Shown here: in pieces, positions 23,402-35,575 of the stretch
Position numbering within the stretch: the first letter of the stretch is position 1
How the letters are laid out: each line of letters opens with the position of its first letter
DNA from: Phymorhynchus buccinoides
Lineage: Eukaryota > Mollusca > Gastropoda > Neogastropoda > Raphitomidae
DNA: 64,000 nucleotides
Assembly: GCA_017654935.2 (NCBI GenBank)
Contig: CM065680.1
Coordinates: forward strand, 36,739,652-36,803,651
Direction: 5' to 3'
Program-made: the position numbers and the translations under genes
The notes under the pieces: generated by a model
Database searches by the model: none
Told to the model about the DNA's origin: nothing
What the model saw: only the letters and a program-made list of their open reading frames with translations

Positions 23402-23581
23402 CTTACGGATTACAAGACACCTGATTATAAGGTGCACCCCCCCAAATTTTCTAAAAAATTCAGATTTTGTTATTATACATTCTTACTATATTACCAGTCA
23501 CATTATTATAGGTGCAGGGGTCTCAGTGCAGGTAAAAAAAGTATCGCCTTAATTAGTTAATATAGTCCGTAAAATATGGTA
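23402..23581 (-). mobile_element. Decayed inverted-repeat element, ACCGTATTTTTCGG family
   Basis: Read on the minus strand it aligns with 58992-59162: TATGGAC-like ends, AAGGCGATAC, a GACCCCTGC block, the TAATATAGTAAG-AT stretch and AAATTTGGGG-GTGCACCTTAT. The ends are diverged. It stops about 30 bp before the splice acceptor (23609-23610) of the ROCO gene. Confidence 0.6.
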
Positions 23582-23690
23582 CTTTAATTTGTATTGTGTA
23601 TTTGTTTCAGATGCAATCCACAAGATAATGGAGTGAATCTTCATTGTTGAGGCTCCCAAAAGTCATACTGGAGCATTGTAAGAAAGTGAC

Positions 23691-26600
23691 ATGATGGCGA
23701 GAAACAGCCAGGCTGCAGAAGAACTTGAGCAGTATCTGGAAGGAGCTGACAATGGACAGGCTCTCCGGGTCCCTGAGGGTGCTTTTAAGGGATGGCTGCC
23801 ACGCATTCTGTACACCTACAGTCTGGAAACCCTTGAGCTTCCTTTCCTCCGTCTACTCAGCTTTCCAGTGGGAGGGACAATGCTAGGCAATCTCACCTCC
23901 TTGAAGAATTTCCATGCTGTGGGAAACTACTTGAATAAGCTGCCATCTTGCTTTGTCCAGTGTAAGAATATCTGCAGCTTAGACCTGTCCTTCAACCACT
24001 TCACTGAAATTCCCCAGCCTGTGTTCAGCTTGACAAAATTGGAGGAGCTGAGCTTCGCTCACAACGACCTTGAAGAAGTGAGTCATCACATTGGACAGCT
24101 GGTCAATCTGCGTCACCTGAACCTGGCAGGAAACACACTGGACTCGTTGCCTACGGACATTGCAAAATGTCGGAGGCTTCAAAAGCTTGATCTGTCTGGT
24201 AAATTTTACCCTCGAGGTCAAATGAAAAGTTTTCCCGAAGGGGTGTGTTTCCTTTTTGAGTTGGCAGATTTGGACCTGAGTTGGCAACAGATTGAATACA
24301 TACCAGATGGATTTGGAAACTTGAAGCGATTACAGAGACTAAATCTGAAAGGAAACCACTTGATACATGTGTCTTCCCAAATCTCAAAATGTACCAGGTT
24401 ACAAAGCATAAACTTGGCTGGGGCTCTCAGGTTGTGCTCCCAGATTCCAGCAGCCTTGTTCTCTTTGGAAGACTTACAGTCATTGAATCTGAGTGACAAC
24501 TTTTTCACAGAAATCCCAGAGGAAGTGTGTGGACTTTGTCAGCTGACCACTTTAATAATGCAGAGGAACGCACTGCTGAGACTGCCAGACAACTTGTTCC
24601 AGCTTCGCCATCTGTTTCATCTAGAACTCAGTGAAAACTACCTGGAGGCGCTTCCCGCCTCAATAGGTAGCCTGAAGCATCTCACCTATTTGGGATTGGA
24701 GAGGAATCGCTTGAAACAAATCCCCGAGGAACTGTGTCGAGTAACATCTTTGGTTTCTCTCCTCCTTGGTTCCAATCAGTTAACAGCAGTCCCAGAGAAC
24801 ATTTACCGCCTCTCCAGGTTACAAGAACTGATGTTGGAAAACAACAAACTGACTGACTTGCCCTTGCTGCTCGATCGCTTGGAAGGACTTCTGGACACCA
24901 AAAGTCTATCCCTTCATGGGAACTACCTACGCACCCCACCACAAGAGATCTGCGACCAAGGAGTTGAAGCTCTCTTTCATTTTCTGAAAGAGCTCAGGAT
25001 TAGTGAAGCTTGTCATCGAAGAAAAATGATCTTGATCGGAGCTGTGAAAGCTGGGAAGACCAGTTTGCGCCATGCACTCATGCTTGGCCGTTCCAAATTG
25101 ACAGCAGAACATGAACGCACATGGGTATTGGAACGCCATCTGTGGGAACCTGAGTCCAGATTGCGAGTACAGATCTTGGATTTTGGAGGACACCATATCT
25201 ACCAAGCTGCACATCACATGTTTCTTACTCCAGAAGCCATTCATCTGTTGGTGTTTGACCTCAATCGCTATCGTTCCAACTTGTTTGATGAACTCATAAG
25301 TAACTGGCTTGATGCCATCATGGATCGAGCGCCAGGAGCATCCATTCTTCTGGTAGGAACCCATGCTGACTTGTGTACAGAGGATGAGGTGACAGAGAGA
25401 TGCGAAGAGGTCATACGAAGAATTCAGAAAGAAGAATCAGCCAAGCTCAGGGAACTGAAGGATGAGATTGATCGTGCCAGAGCATTGCTTGAACGTCCAG
25501 AGGTGCAAGAGGGGGCAGGAGGGAAGTTTGCTGACATTGGAGTTGAACGTCTGCATGAGAAACTGAGCCATCTAGAAAAGATGCTGAACACTCGCTCCAA
25601 GCTTCCTGACATAGTGCACATTGTGAGCTGTGCAGAGGGTCTGATGGGTGTCAGCGACCTGCGAGACCAGTTGATCACATCAGTGAAGACATCGGAAGAG
25701 CGGAAACTGCCCCATTCTTGGTACAGATTTCTGTCAGAGATTCAAGCCATGCCGGATCGCATTTTGAGCCTTGAGCAGGCCTTGGACATATTTGTGGAGA
25801 TAATGGCATCAGTCAATCAGTCCCTGATGGGTATGGCTGGTTCAGCTGACCGCAGTCTGTCCATGGTTCTGAAGTACCTACACTCCACTGGAGAAATAGT
25901 GTGGTATTACGACAACCCTCGCCTGAACAAGATTGTGTTCCATCGCCCAGAAACTCTGATAGAGATGCTGAGAGCTGTGTTTCGTCACGATTTTGAGAAT
26001 GTGGTCAACTATGACAGCGAACTTGGTCGCAGAGTGGGGCTGACATCCTCTCGGTTTGAAATCCTCAAAACAGACTTTATGCGTCAAGGGTTCATGGCAT
26101 ATGAACTGCTTCACTTCACTCTGTTGCATTTCCAGCTGTCATCAGATGCACTCGACATGTTTGTCTCCCTCATGCTCAGATTTGACCTCTGTTATGAGGT
26201 GAAAAAAGACAGTGACCCATCTCACATGGGATCGGCATACACTCTTCAGTTTCCGTGGTTCTTTCCTGAAGATGTCCCTCCAAACCTGGCTACCTCCTGG
26301 CCTGCGGAGATACCATGCAACATGTACGAGCTGCGGTTTGAAGTTGAGTTTCCCAGGAAAGACCCTCCCTACTTCTTTGAGAAGCTGTCTGTGCGTCTGC
26401 AGCAGTATGTGTCAGAACGGCAGAACTGGAAGCACGGTGTTCTGGCTCGGCTGAATCACTCACAACTGCTTGTCAGCAGGGAGAGACGTGAAATCGAAGA
26501 GGTCACCATCATCTCCGTGGCAGCCAGAGGAACAACAGATTTGCAGGTATTCTGCTTTGAAATTGGATTGGCTTGGATGGAGTGTGAATGACTTACAAAG

Positions 26601-27497
26601 GTTTAATACATTTAAAACTTAATCATGGGTACTATTAGTAAATAATTAAGAAAGAATTGTACTTTTTCTATTTTTGCATGTGGGTTTTAATTAAAATGAA
26701 AATTTACTTTGATTCATATAAATTATTTAATCCAAATTTGTAATGTTGTGTTGTATTAAAATTACAGTATTTAAAAAAAAACCTGTAAATCAACTAATCT
26801 AAATAGAAATATCTTTATATGAAATTCTGGCTGTGCATTCATCTCTAGAAATTAAAGGTCACCCCTATTGCAGCGCCATCTTTTTTCTTTCTTTTTTTTT
26901 TTTTTGTAACAGGAGTTGTGGTGTCTGCTGAGGAAGACGCGGATAGAGATGCTGCAGCTTCTGCAGGACTGGCCGTTCATTCAGCCCGTGTTCAGCCTGG
27001 TGTGTGCCCACTGCCTGCTGCACTGCTATGAGGACCCCTACCACTTCCCCGGGGAGGTGATGGACCTGCCCATGCCCCGCAACACCTACGTGGCCAGGTG
27101 GTGTCGCAACCACCAGGAGGACGACGTCCCTGTCTGCTTCGTCTACCCTCTGGATAAAGGTGAGATGGGATGGGTTTAGCTAGTGACGAATGAGAGATGA
27201 CTAATTCTCTCTCTCTCTCTTGTATGTTGTGCATGTGCCTGCATGCTTTAGTGTGCGTATAATTATGTGAGCGTGCTTGTGTGCATGTGTTTTTGTGTGT
27301 GTACGTGTGTAAGTGTAATGAGTGTGTGTGTGAGTGCGCGTGCATATGGGATGGTGTTATGGAGTGTGTATGTGTGTGTGTGCGTGCGTGCCTGTGTGTA
27401 TGTTCATATGTGCTGCTGTTATGCATGTTTTGTGTTTGTGTTTTCTTGTCATGATAAGGGTTGTTGGCCTAAGTCATTAAAATATTTCTGAGTTCCG

Positions 27498-27583
<86 letters not shown>

Positions 27584-30137
27584 CCCCCCCCCCCCCACTC
27601 TCTCCCCCAGATTTAAGAAGTAAGTTTTTAAGAAATTTTGTAAATATGCCATGCTACATAGTACATGTAATGATGCGTTCATCAAGCATGTACCTTAAAC
27701 ATAGTCTGTCTAGAAACATATTTCATGCAGTCAACAAAAGGAAAAAGGCTTTCAATTTATGAATCCAGCATTTCTTGTAGTTACTTAATATTAGCTAACG
27801 CTTTGATTGTTCTAAAGAGTTTCAGTGCCTTATAATAATATGCAAATGTGGAAATAGGAAATTCTCGAAAGAGAAGTTGTTATGTTTATATCTTGTGTCG
27901 ACATAAGTTATATTGTAGTATTCTTATGAGGTCTATGACTTGAACAATGTTTAATTTTATAGCAGCTTGTCTTCGTGTTTGTCACCCCAGTCCATTGATA
28001 TGTATTGTGGCCTAGTTCTGAGTTCCCCCCCCCCCCCCCCCCCCCCCCCACATACACACGCACATAGGGAAAGAGGAAGCCAAGTTAAAGTTACTGTATT
28101 TACTTAGTGTGTGTGTGAGGGGGGGGGGGGGACCAGAGTGAGGTCATGTCAAAATTATCTTTATTTTCTCTATGTGTGTGTGTTAATTTATTAGTTTAAA
28201 TTAGCAAAATATATAAACTCACTCACAGTCACAACTAGGTTCACACTTTTAAAAAAACCCACATCATTTAACATGACATTTTTAAAATTTATTTTGGAGA
28301 AATTTAGTGATTGTTGCAAGTAATGAGTGTGAATGTGTGTGTACATTCATTTCATGCTCGTGTGTGGGTGCATGTTTGTGTGTGCATGCCTGTGTGTTCA
28401 TCAATTATGTGTTCTATAGACTACCAAGATGACATCCAGAAACACATGGAGGTGGCCACAGACTTCCTTCAGTCTGCCTTCGACGGAGTTGATGGACCTC
28501 CAGGTCAGTTTTTTGGGGGTGGTCATTTTGGTCTATTATTTTGTGGTCATATTTTTCTGGTTTTACTTGTAAGAGAAAGCAAAAAGTATCCAGCCGCTGT
28601 TTGTCCTAACTAAGAAATAGTTAGGCCCAGCATGTCCGACTTCACTTGAAGAAATCTTTGTAAGAATTTATAGAAAAAAAGACAGGAGAATGGACCAGTA
28701 AGATAGAAAAATAGCAGATGACAGTAAGCAAAGTAAGCAAAGGGAAGAGGCAGAGTCAAAGAGAGTGACAGATTAGAGGAAGTTACAAGCACAGGACTTC
28801 CAGAAGGTTGGGGAACTATTTGTACGAAAGACCCCCCCCCCCCCCCCCCCCGGTATCCCCATGGGGTGTGTTTTGTAATTCTATTCAAATTAGAGTTATG
28901 AACTTGTGGACAGGGAGTTTGTTCACATATCAGAAAGAAAGCAAAGGCACATGCAAACTACCAGTATATGACATAATAAAATGTTACTAATTTATGCATG
29001 GTTAATGAAAATCTTTCACTTTGGGTTATTTTCCTCTACAATATATAGAATTGGAGACTGGAAATAATAAGTTTTAATATGATATAAACACACAAGTCCC
29101 TGTTTTGCAGGATATATTAATCAACCTTGAAATATCCTGTTTTGGTCATTTGGGCTGTAATACAATTGAAAAAGATATACAGGGAGATTTCGACAACCAA
29201 TGAAAAAAACATTTGAAAAATAAATTGTGAAGGGTTAGATTTTAGCAACTCTTTGAACAACTCTTAGCCCATTTTGCATGGTTTTGTTTCTGCTAAGTCA
29301 AATCAGGTCTAGAGTGGCACAGAGGTAACGCGTTCGCCTCGTTTACAATAAACCCGAGTTCGAACCTGGGTACAGGGCATTTATCCTCTCACTTTGCACT
29401 TGGTCTTACGGTCTGAACGTGGAGTCTTTCGGATAAGACGATAAACTGAGGTCCCTTAGCACACGTTAAACCCTGTGGCAATGAAAAAGTTGTCATTTAG
29501 TCAAAATTTACACACACACACACCCCACACACACCCCCTTCCCTTCCTCATCAATTGCACAAAAATCGCATGCAAAAACAACAAAAATTGTGGCGCGCCT
29601 CTGGCTGCGACGCGCTCTCCTGGGGGGAGCAACATGAATTTCACAGAGACATCTTTGTTACTATAAAGTACCAAATTAAAAAAATATACCCAAACACAAA
29701 TCAGCTCATTAGCATCCAATGTTTATAAGATTAAGCATAACCATTTTGTCATTAACTCCAACTGTGCAGGGCTGCTGGCGGAAGCCGGCCTGGCCTTCAT
29801 TGCCACCCGGCTGGGCTTCGAGTGGACCCTGCTGGCCCTGCAGCTGGGTGTGCGGCAGGAGAAGGTGGAGCAGATCCAGATGTCCATGCGCAACGCCTAC
29901 CAGCAGATCCTGGAGGCCCTGCGCATCTGGCGCGACCTGCCCCTCAGTGCAAACAACAACGCCGTGCTGGAGCCGGGGGAGGACGGGGGGCAGGATGCAG
30001 GCAGGGAGGACGGGGCTAATGCTCGCCAGATGGCCAAGATTCACCAGCTCCTGCACGTGTTGCGGCAGGACGGCATCGATAAGTTTGAGCTGGTGGAGGA
30101 GCTCAGGGACAAGTTCCACCTACAGCTGCAGGACTAG
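23691..30137 (+). CDS. LRR-ROC-COR-Death domain protein (ROCO family)
   Basis: Four coding exons join in frame to 1184 aa: 23691-26546, 26913-27159, 28420-28503 and 29770-30137 (stop TAG). Residues about 60-430 are leucine-rich repeats of the L..L.L..N.L..LP type. About 445-640 is a ROC GTPase: P-loop GAVKAGKTS at 450-458, DFGG at 497-500, THAD at 557-560. A COR-type region runs to about 950. The last exon (from residue 1063) reads as a Death domain: ATRLGFEWTLLALQLG, ALRIWRD, LLHVLRQDGIDKFELVEEL, with an acidic Gly-rich insert. ROCO proteins are GTP-regulated scaffolds; a Death domain suggests assembly with other Death proteins in apoptosis or innate immune signalling. Human MFHAS1 has LRR-ROC-COR without Death, DAPK1 has ROC-COR-Death without LRRs. 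The start is the first of two ATGs after an acceptor at 23609-23610; an upstream non-coding exon is likely. Confidence 0.9.
27500..27598. repeat. (TC)n microsatellite ending in a C-run
   Basis: It lies in the intron after coding exon 2 of the ROCO gene. The same intron has a second C-run at about 28026-28049, a G-run near 28119-28131 and GT-rich stretches. Confidence 0.95.
28606..28875 (+). repeat. Interspersed repeat family A, copy 2
   Basis: Same family as 1676-1928. It lies in the last intron of the ROCO gene, about 100 bp after exon 3. A C-run (about 28832-28850) replaces the CTCCC of copy 1 before the shared GTATCCCCA end. Confidence 0.65.
29307..29690 (+). mobile_element. tRNA-derived SINE in the last ROCO intron
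   Basis: The head has an A-box-like GTGGCACAGAGGTAACGCG and a B-box-like GAGTTCGAACC, the internal Pol III promoter of a tRNA. A conserved body follows (CGGATAAGACGATAAAC, GAGGTCCC), then a GCGACGCGCTCTCC block and an A-rich end. A CA repeat interrupts it at 29511-29536. It ends about 80 bp before the last coding exon. It is too long and diverged to be a functional tRNA. Confidence 0.75.
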
Positions 30138-30526
30138 GGCGAGGTGACTCTGTGTAGGAGAGAAGAGCTCGGTGATTTCCGTTTACTGTGATGAATTTTT
30201 GGTCGAGTGTAATGATGTAGCCATTCTGAGCGAGTCTTGGAGAGTGTGGTGCACAGTAGCTTTTCTCAGCTCCTTTCAGTTCATGCCTTTTGTTAACACT
30301 CGTCACCAGCATAAACCAATTTAAAGTGTTTTATCCATTAGGCTTACATTGTTTTATGGTGGCATGCCACTTGTAAGGTCTTTTCCTATCCCTAACCAAA
30401 ATCAATGATAAGAATATTTGCCTCTGTTAAAAGAAATAACTTGAAACAAATAGCTCTCTGTGGAAAACTGAAAGGAGTTAGAATGAGGTGAGTTAGTGTA
30501 CTGTGGGTGGGGATGTGTACATGTAG

Positions 30527-30690
30527 CAGGGGTGCATGTGGGTGTGCCTGAAGCCTGAATTCAGGCAATTTGATGCTGATTCAGGCAGCTAAGTGCCTGA
30601 AGAAATGGCTCTATAACATGATATTCTTTTGTACATTGGGTTTCGGCAAGAATGTTCAGGCAAAAGTTTTGGTCACTGCATGCACCCATG
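30527..30690 (+). mobile_element. Small inverted-repeat element with GGGTGCATG ends, copy 1
   Basis: It starts GGGGTGCATG and ends CATGCACCC. ATGTAG flanks both sides. An internal palindromic GCCTGAATTCAGGC is present. A reverse-oriented relative lies at 63634-63810. It lies about 390 bp after the ROCO stop codon, probably in the 3' UTR. Confidence 0.6.
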
Positions 30691-30704
30691 ATGTAGCCCG
30701 AAAG

Positions 30705-31740
30705 AAGCTGGGAGAGTGAACTGGTGATCAAAATGTTGCAACAGTGAGTCTGGGAGAGTGAACTGGTGATCAAAATGTTGCAACAGTGAGTCTGGGAGAG
30801 TGAACTGGTGATCAAAATGTAGCAACAGTGAGTCTGGGAGAGTGAACTGATGATCAAAATGTAGCAACAGTGAGTCTGGGAGAGTGAACTGATGATCAAA
30901 ATGTAGCAACAGTGAGTCTGGGAGAGTGAACTGATGATCAAAATGTTGCAACAGTGAGTCTGGGAGAGTGAACTGATGATCAAAATGTTGCAACAGTGAG
31001 TCTGGGAGAGTGAACTGATGATCAAAATGTTGCAACAGTGAGTCTGGGAGAGAGAGTGTAGTGATAATAAAAATGTAGCAACAGTTAGGCTGTGAGAGAG
31101 TGTAGTGATGATGAAAATGTTGCAACAGTGAGTCTGGGAGAGTGCAGTGATGATCAAAATGTTGCAACAGTGAGTCTGGGAGAGTGCAGTGATGATCAAA
31201 ATGTTGCAACAGTGAGTCTGGGAGAGTGCAGTGATGTTGAAAATGTAGCAACAATGAGACTCAGAGAGAGTGTAGTGATAATAAAAATGTAGCAACAGTT
31301 AGGCTGAGAGAGAGTGTAGTGATGATGAACAATGTGACCGAGAGAGAGTGTAGTGATGATGAAAATGTTGCAACAGTGAGTCTGGGAGAGTGCAGTGATG
31401 ATGAAAATGCAGCAACAATGAGACTCAGAGAGAGAGTGTAGTGATAATAAAAATGTAGCAACAGTTAGCTGAGATAAAGTATAGTGATGATGAAAATGTA
31501 GCAACAATGAGACTGAGAGAGAGTGTAGTGATGATGAAAATGTAGCAACAGTTAGGCTGAGAGAGTGTAGTGATGATGAAAATGTAGCAACAATGAGACT
31601 GAGAAAGAGTGTAGTAATGATGAAAATGTAGCAAGTTAGGCCGAGAGAGAGTGTAGTGACGATGAACAATAAGACTGAGAGAGAGTGATCATAGTGATGA
31701 TGAAAGTACAACGACAGAAAGGCTGGGTAGAGTGTTGTGA
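30705..31740. repeat. Minisatellite, 42-bp unit, about 24 copies
   Basis: The unit runs GTCTGGGAGAGTG, then A-CTGATGATCAAAATG, then TTGCAACAGTGA. Early copies (30705-31040) are nearly identical, later ones more varied in sequence and length. Because 42 is a multiple of three, long repetitive open frames appear on both strands; these are not genes. Variants with GATAATAAAAATG create AATAAA at 31066, 31280 and 31446. It begins 570 bp after the ROCO stop codon. Confidence 0.95.
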
Positions 31741-33480
31741 TGATGCTTGACGGTAATGACCATGTTTTTGTATGATCATTTTGTTAAAAGTACTGCTATG
31801 CCATGCGGTTCTCTGTTGTGTTGTGTACATGTAGATGTTGATAGTGTCACCCACTACAAGACACATATTTAAAGACTTTTCAGTTTAGACTGGCTGTCAC
31901 AGTGCAATGTGTAAAGTGCTGAGGTGAGACTTCATAGCTTGGATTTTCATCACAAGCACTTAACTTCACAAAAGTTCTGTTGTATGGGCTAATGAAATCA
32001 CACAGTTAATTTTATCCTTGATAACACTCATATTTCCTTACCCTCATTCTGGCAGTTGTCTTTTCTTTTCTTTTTATCAAGGGTACAGGTTTATTTTTTT
32101 GTTTATGACTATGATGGTGTTCAGATCATAAGCAGTACCGCCATAAGAACATAGCCATTCAAGATTCCTTCACCCTAGCTTCTCAAAAACAAAAAGTTTG
32201 TCAAATTATTCATGCTAAGAAAAAAATACACCTCCAGAAAGATAACACATGTGCTGGTGAGGTGAAACTTGCATTTGATTATTAAACAAACCGAAATCAG
32301 CTGATATTAAAATGGGCCATTGTATTTGTAGAGGCAGTAAACAGAGATTGCTATGTTTTGTGCATGGATGTGGTTAAGTTGCTTGAGAAATGCTGTTTAA
32401 GGACATGTGTTCAACTGTTTGATTAATGGTTTGTTGGTTCTTATTGAGTGCTGTGAAATGCAAAAGCTATAAATATACAGCTGTCTTGCATTTTTGTTAA
32501 TGAAAATTACTTTTTACACCAGATTTGACGATGCTCTGTAAGCCCACCGGTCTATTTCTGAGAAGAATGTTTTGGAAACTTTTATCTGATTGTGATAATT
32601 TGTATAATATGCATATGGAGTCAATATCTGATGATATTGTAGTTAGTATGATGTTTTTTGTTGACAGAAAAAAATCAAACCCTGTTCTCCTTATGTGCTA
32701 AATGTACCACACTGTTGTTGATAATTAACTTGAAAGTTCTCTTTTACGTGTTTCTCAGAGCAGACTGGTCTTATGAATGAGTTTGGAAGATGCCCTGGCT
32801 GTTGTACTACAGGAACTTTAAAAGACTTCGAGTAGATTAGAATGATTTTGCAGTGACTAGAATTAAATGACATAACTTCATATAGGAGTATGTTGTAACC
32901 TTTGTATTTTAACTGGGTGTATTATGAATGTATGCTATACTATGTGATTCATTTTACTGTTGCCCAATCTCATAGTAAAAGTGTGTAGAGTTGCTTGATC
33001 TTTACAAAGTATGAACAATGTGACTGTAGTCTGTATCCTTTGCTTTGCTTTAATCTACTATTATCTAGTCATATCTTTTTCCATCCATAACTGTTTGCAA
33101 ACAAAGCTTTGTGGTGTCTGTTTTATCACAGCTGACTTGTTGGTAGTATAATTAGTTGCTGTTTGGAATCAACTTGTCACATTATTAAGGCACACTATTC
33201 ATACTACTTTATACAATTCACTCTGTGTGTGTGTGGTGTGTCTTTCTTGCTGTAATTTTGAACATTTGTCTGCCTGATTACACATTTTGTGACTCAAGCT
33301 ACTAAAGAATACTGGGTATGCTCAAAGAAAAACCTTTGACTTTACATCAACTTTTATCTAACCACCTTTAGTATAGCATTGTCAGCACTGTGACCTGCCT
33401 GATAAGCAAATTGCAAAGAATAGAGAAAATTGATGCGGTTTCACGGGGTTGAAGTGCAATCTTTTAAATGATCAAAGAAA
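31741..33480. other. Non-coding stretch, nothing recognised
   Basis: AT-rich, with no ORF of note and no clear repeat. It may hold the end of the ROCO 3' UTR. Confidence 0.4.
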
Positions 33481-33954
33481 GAAAGGACAGGTTAGCAACA
33501 GGCCACCCCCATGGGCCAGCCTTCACGTGGCAGGGGTGTTCTTGACCAAGCTGTGCCCACCCCTTTTTCTTACCTTTCATATTTTTCTGTCTACCATGTC
33601 TTTTACTATCTCTTTTCCCCTATAAAGTCTCCCGACAAAATCTGCAGTTTTCCATTTTGTCTGATTTCTGTCTCCCCGGATCTTCAATCCGTTCTTTCAT
33701 CTTTCCTTACAAATCTATCTTTTGAATGTTCCTTTTTTCTCTGATCTATCGGACAATTTATGACATGCCAGTTTTTTGTTATTGTTCACTGGCTTCCATA
33801 CGTGAGACCTTGCGCACTTGAGTGGGCACCTGTTGTCCATTCTGCAGTGCATATTTGCCTATATGGCATTTAAAAAAAAATTTTTTTTACTAGTATGTAT
33901 GTGTTTGTTATCCTTTTTTACTGTTTTTTTAACCTGGATCCGATAAATAGATAG

Positions 33955-34182
33955 GAATGGTTCGACATTTCCAGCACTGTGTGGAATTATGTGCTATAGG
34001 GTACAATGATGGAGGTGTCATGTTATGAATTGTACTATATTTTTTGTTGTTTTCAGGTTGTTGAACATTGGTAAGATACATTGATGAGTGTTTTGTAATA
34101 AGTGGTCGAACTTTACGCGGTGACAGTCCTGAGTTGACCATAGCTGTTGACGGGACTATAATAGAAAAATAAATAACTAAAT
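33955..34182 (+). repeat. Retroposon-like repeat with GTTGACGGGACTATAA end, copy 1
   Basis: This segment and 35358-35575 are about 85-90% alike by eye: TTTCCAGCACTGTGTGG, TATGTGCTATAGGGTA, GTCATGTTATGAATTGTACT, GCGGTGACAGTCCTGAG, then GTTGACGGGACTATAA. The tails differ (AAATAAATAACTAAATAAA here). A shared 3' end with variable starts and tails suggests LINE or SINE 3' ends. A further shared block of about 70 bp with CTTTTACTATCTCTTTTCCC occurs at 33598-33665 and 34508-34572. Confidence 0.65.
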
Positions 34183-35357
34183 AAAGCAACAGGCCAATAG
34201 TTAAAATTCCAAGTTTCTATCAAGAGGGGCATGTTGCAGAAAGAACTGAATCATTTATGTAGTGGTGTCAGTTTAGCACACCGATGGCTGTTGGATTCTA
34301 CCTTCTACTACTATACTAGAGTAAGAGTCAATATCTTTTTGTATGACCATTTTGTTTCAGTCAACTTGTCTGTACGTCAATCACATGTAAACTGTAAAAT
34401 GTTTCTTTTTTCTTCTTCCGTCAACTATTCACAATCAGTGGATTGATTTTTTTATACTGTTGGGGTCAAGGCCCGAAGGTCAGGAAAACAAGTTTGTTCA
34501 TGTTTTATGTCTTTTACTATCTCTTTTCCCCCCATAAAGTCTCCCAACAAAATCTGCAGTTTTCCATTTCGTCTCTACAGATTTTTATGATGTCACTACA
34601 GATTTTTATGATGTCACTGTACTTAATTGTTTCTGTTTGTTGGATAGCAGCTTTAATTTTGACATTAAAAACAAAATGTGAATTAGTATTTTAACATGAT
34701 TTGATGTAAATGAGTGGAAATTTGCTTTGTTACTAGCAATTTGTCAACAGTCCAATTGAGTTTTGAGGTAAATGAAAGCAGGAGTCTACGACAACGATGA
34801 TGTTTGCTGTAATTCATTGCAGATATGGCTTCTGCTAGTTCGAATATGGCTTCATTTTGAAAGTATTGTATTGGAAGCAATATTCAGTTGATTATGACTT
34901 CATTTTAAAAGTATTGGGAAATGGTATTACTTAGTTCGAATATGGCTTCCTTTTGGAAGTTTGGAGAGATATTATGCTATTAAAAAAAATCAAACTGATG
35001 CTGCTGGATCCATTCCAAGACGGTTTTATGGTCAAGGTGCAGATCAACACCCCTGTCACAGTCTTGGTTCATTGCGTCTTTCCGTCTTGCCTCTTTCTTC
35101 TACTATTATTGAATGCCTATTTTTTATTGTGTAAATGGATAAAAATTAACATTATATGTGTAGAAAACGATAGGAGGTTTAAGTGCTCCATCTGCAGTAA
35201 GAAAGGCAAGACTGAAAAACCCCCAGAAAGAACCGAGAAGTGGAGGAGGGGGTGTTGATCCGCATGTTTGCCAGTTTTATTACCAAGTCTTGAAGGGAAA
35301 TGTAAGAGTAGTTACACTTTAATAAAGGTAAGGATTTATTGATGATAATTATTATTG

Positions 35358-35575
35358 TGGATCGTTTCCAGCACTGTGTGGACTTATGTGCTATAGGGTA
35401 TAATGATGGAAGTGTCATGTTATGAATTGTACTACATTTTTTGTTTGCAGGTTTTGTACGTTGTTAAGATTCATGGATTTGTGTTTTGCTATGCGTGGTA
35501 GAACTTTATGCGGTGACAGTCCTGAGATAACCATAGCTGTTGACGGGACTATAACAGACTAACTAACTAACTATT
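35358..35575 (+). repeat. Retroposon-like repeat with GTTGACGGGACTATAA end, copy 2
   Basis: Second copy of the family described at 33955-34182, same orientation, ending in a short (ACTA)n tail. Confidence 0.65.

Noticed and set aside
29307..29390. Possible tRNA gene
   Set aside because: A- and B-box-like motifs are present but no cloverleaf is evident and a SINE body follows directly.
30561..31711. Long minus-strand open frames (up to 244 codons) rich in SLSQTHCCNIL and ITTLSL repeats
   Set aside because: They are the 42-bp minisatellite read in frame. Unit length is a multiple of three, so frames stay open without selection.
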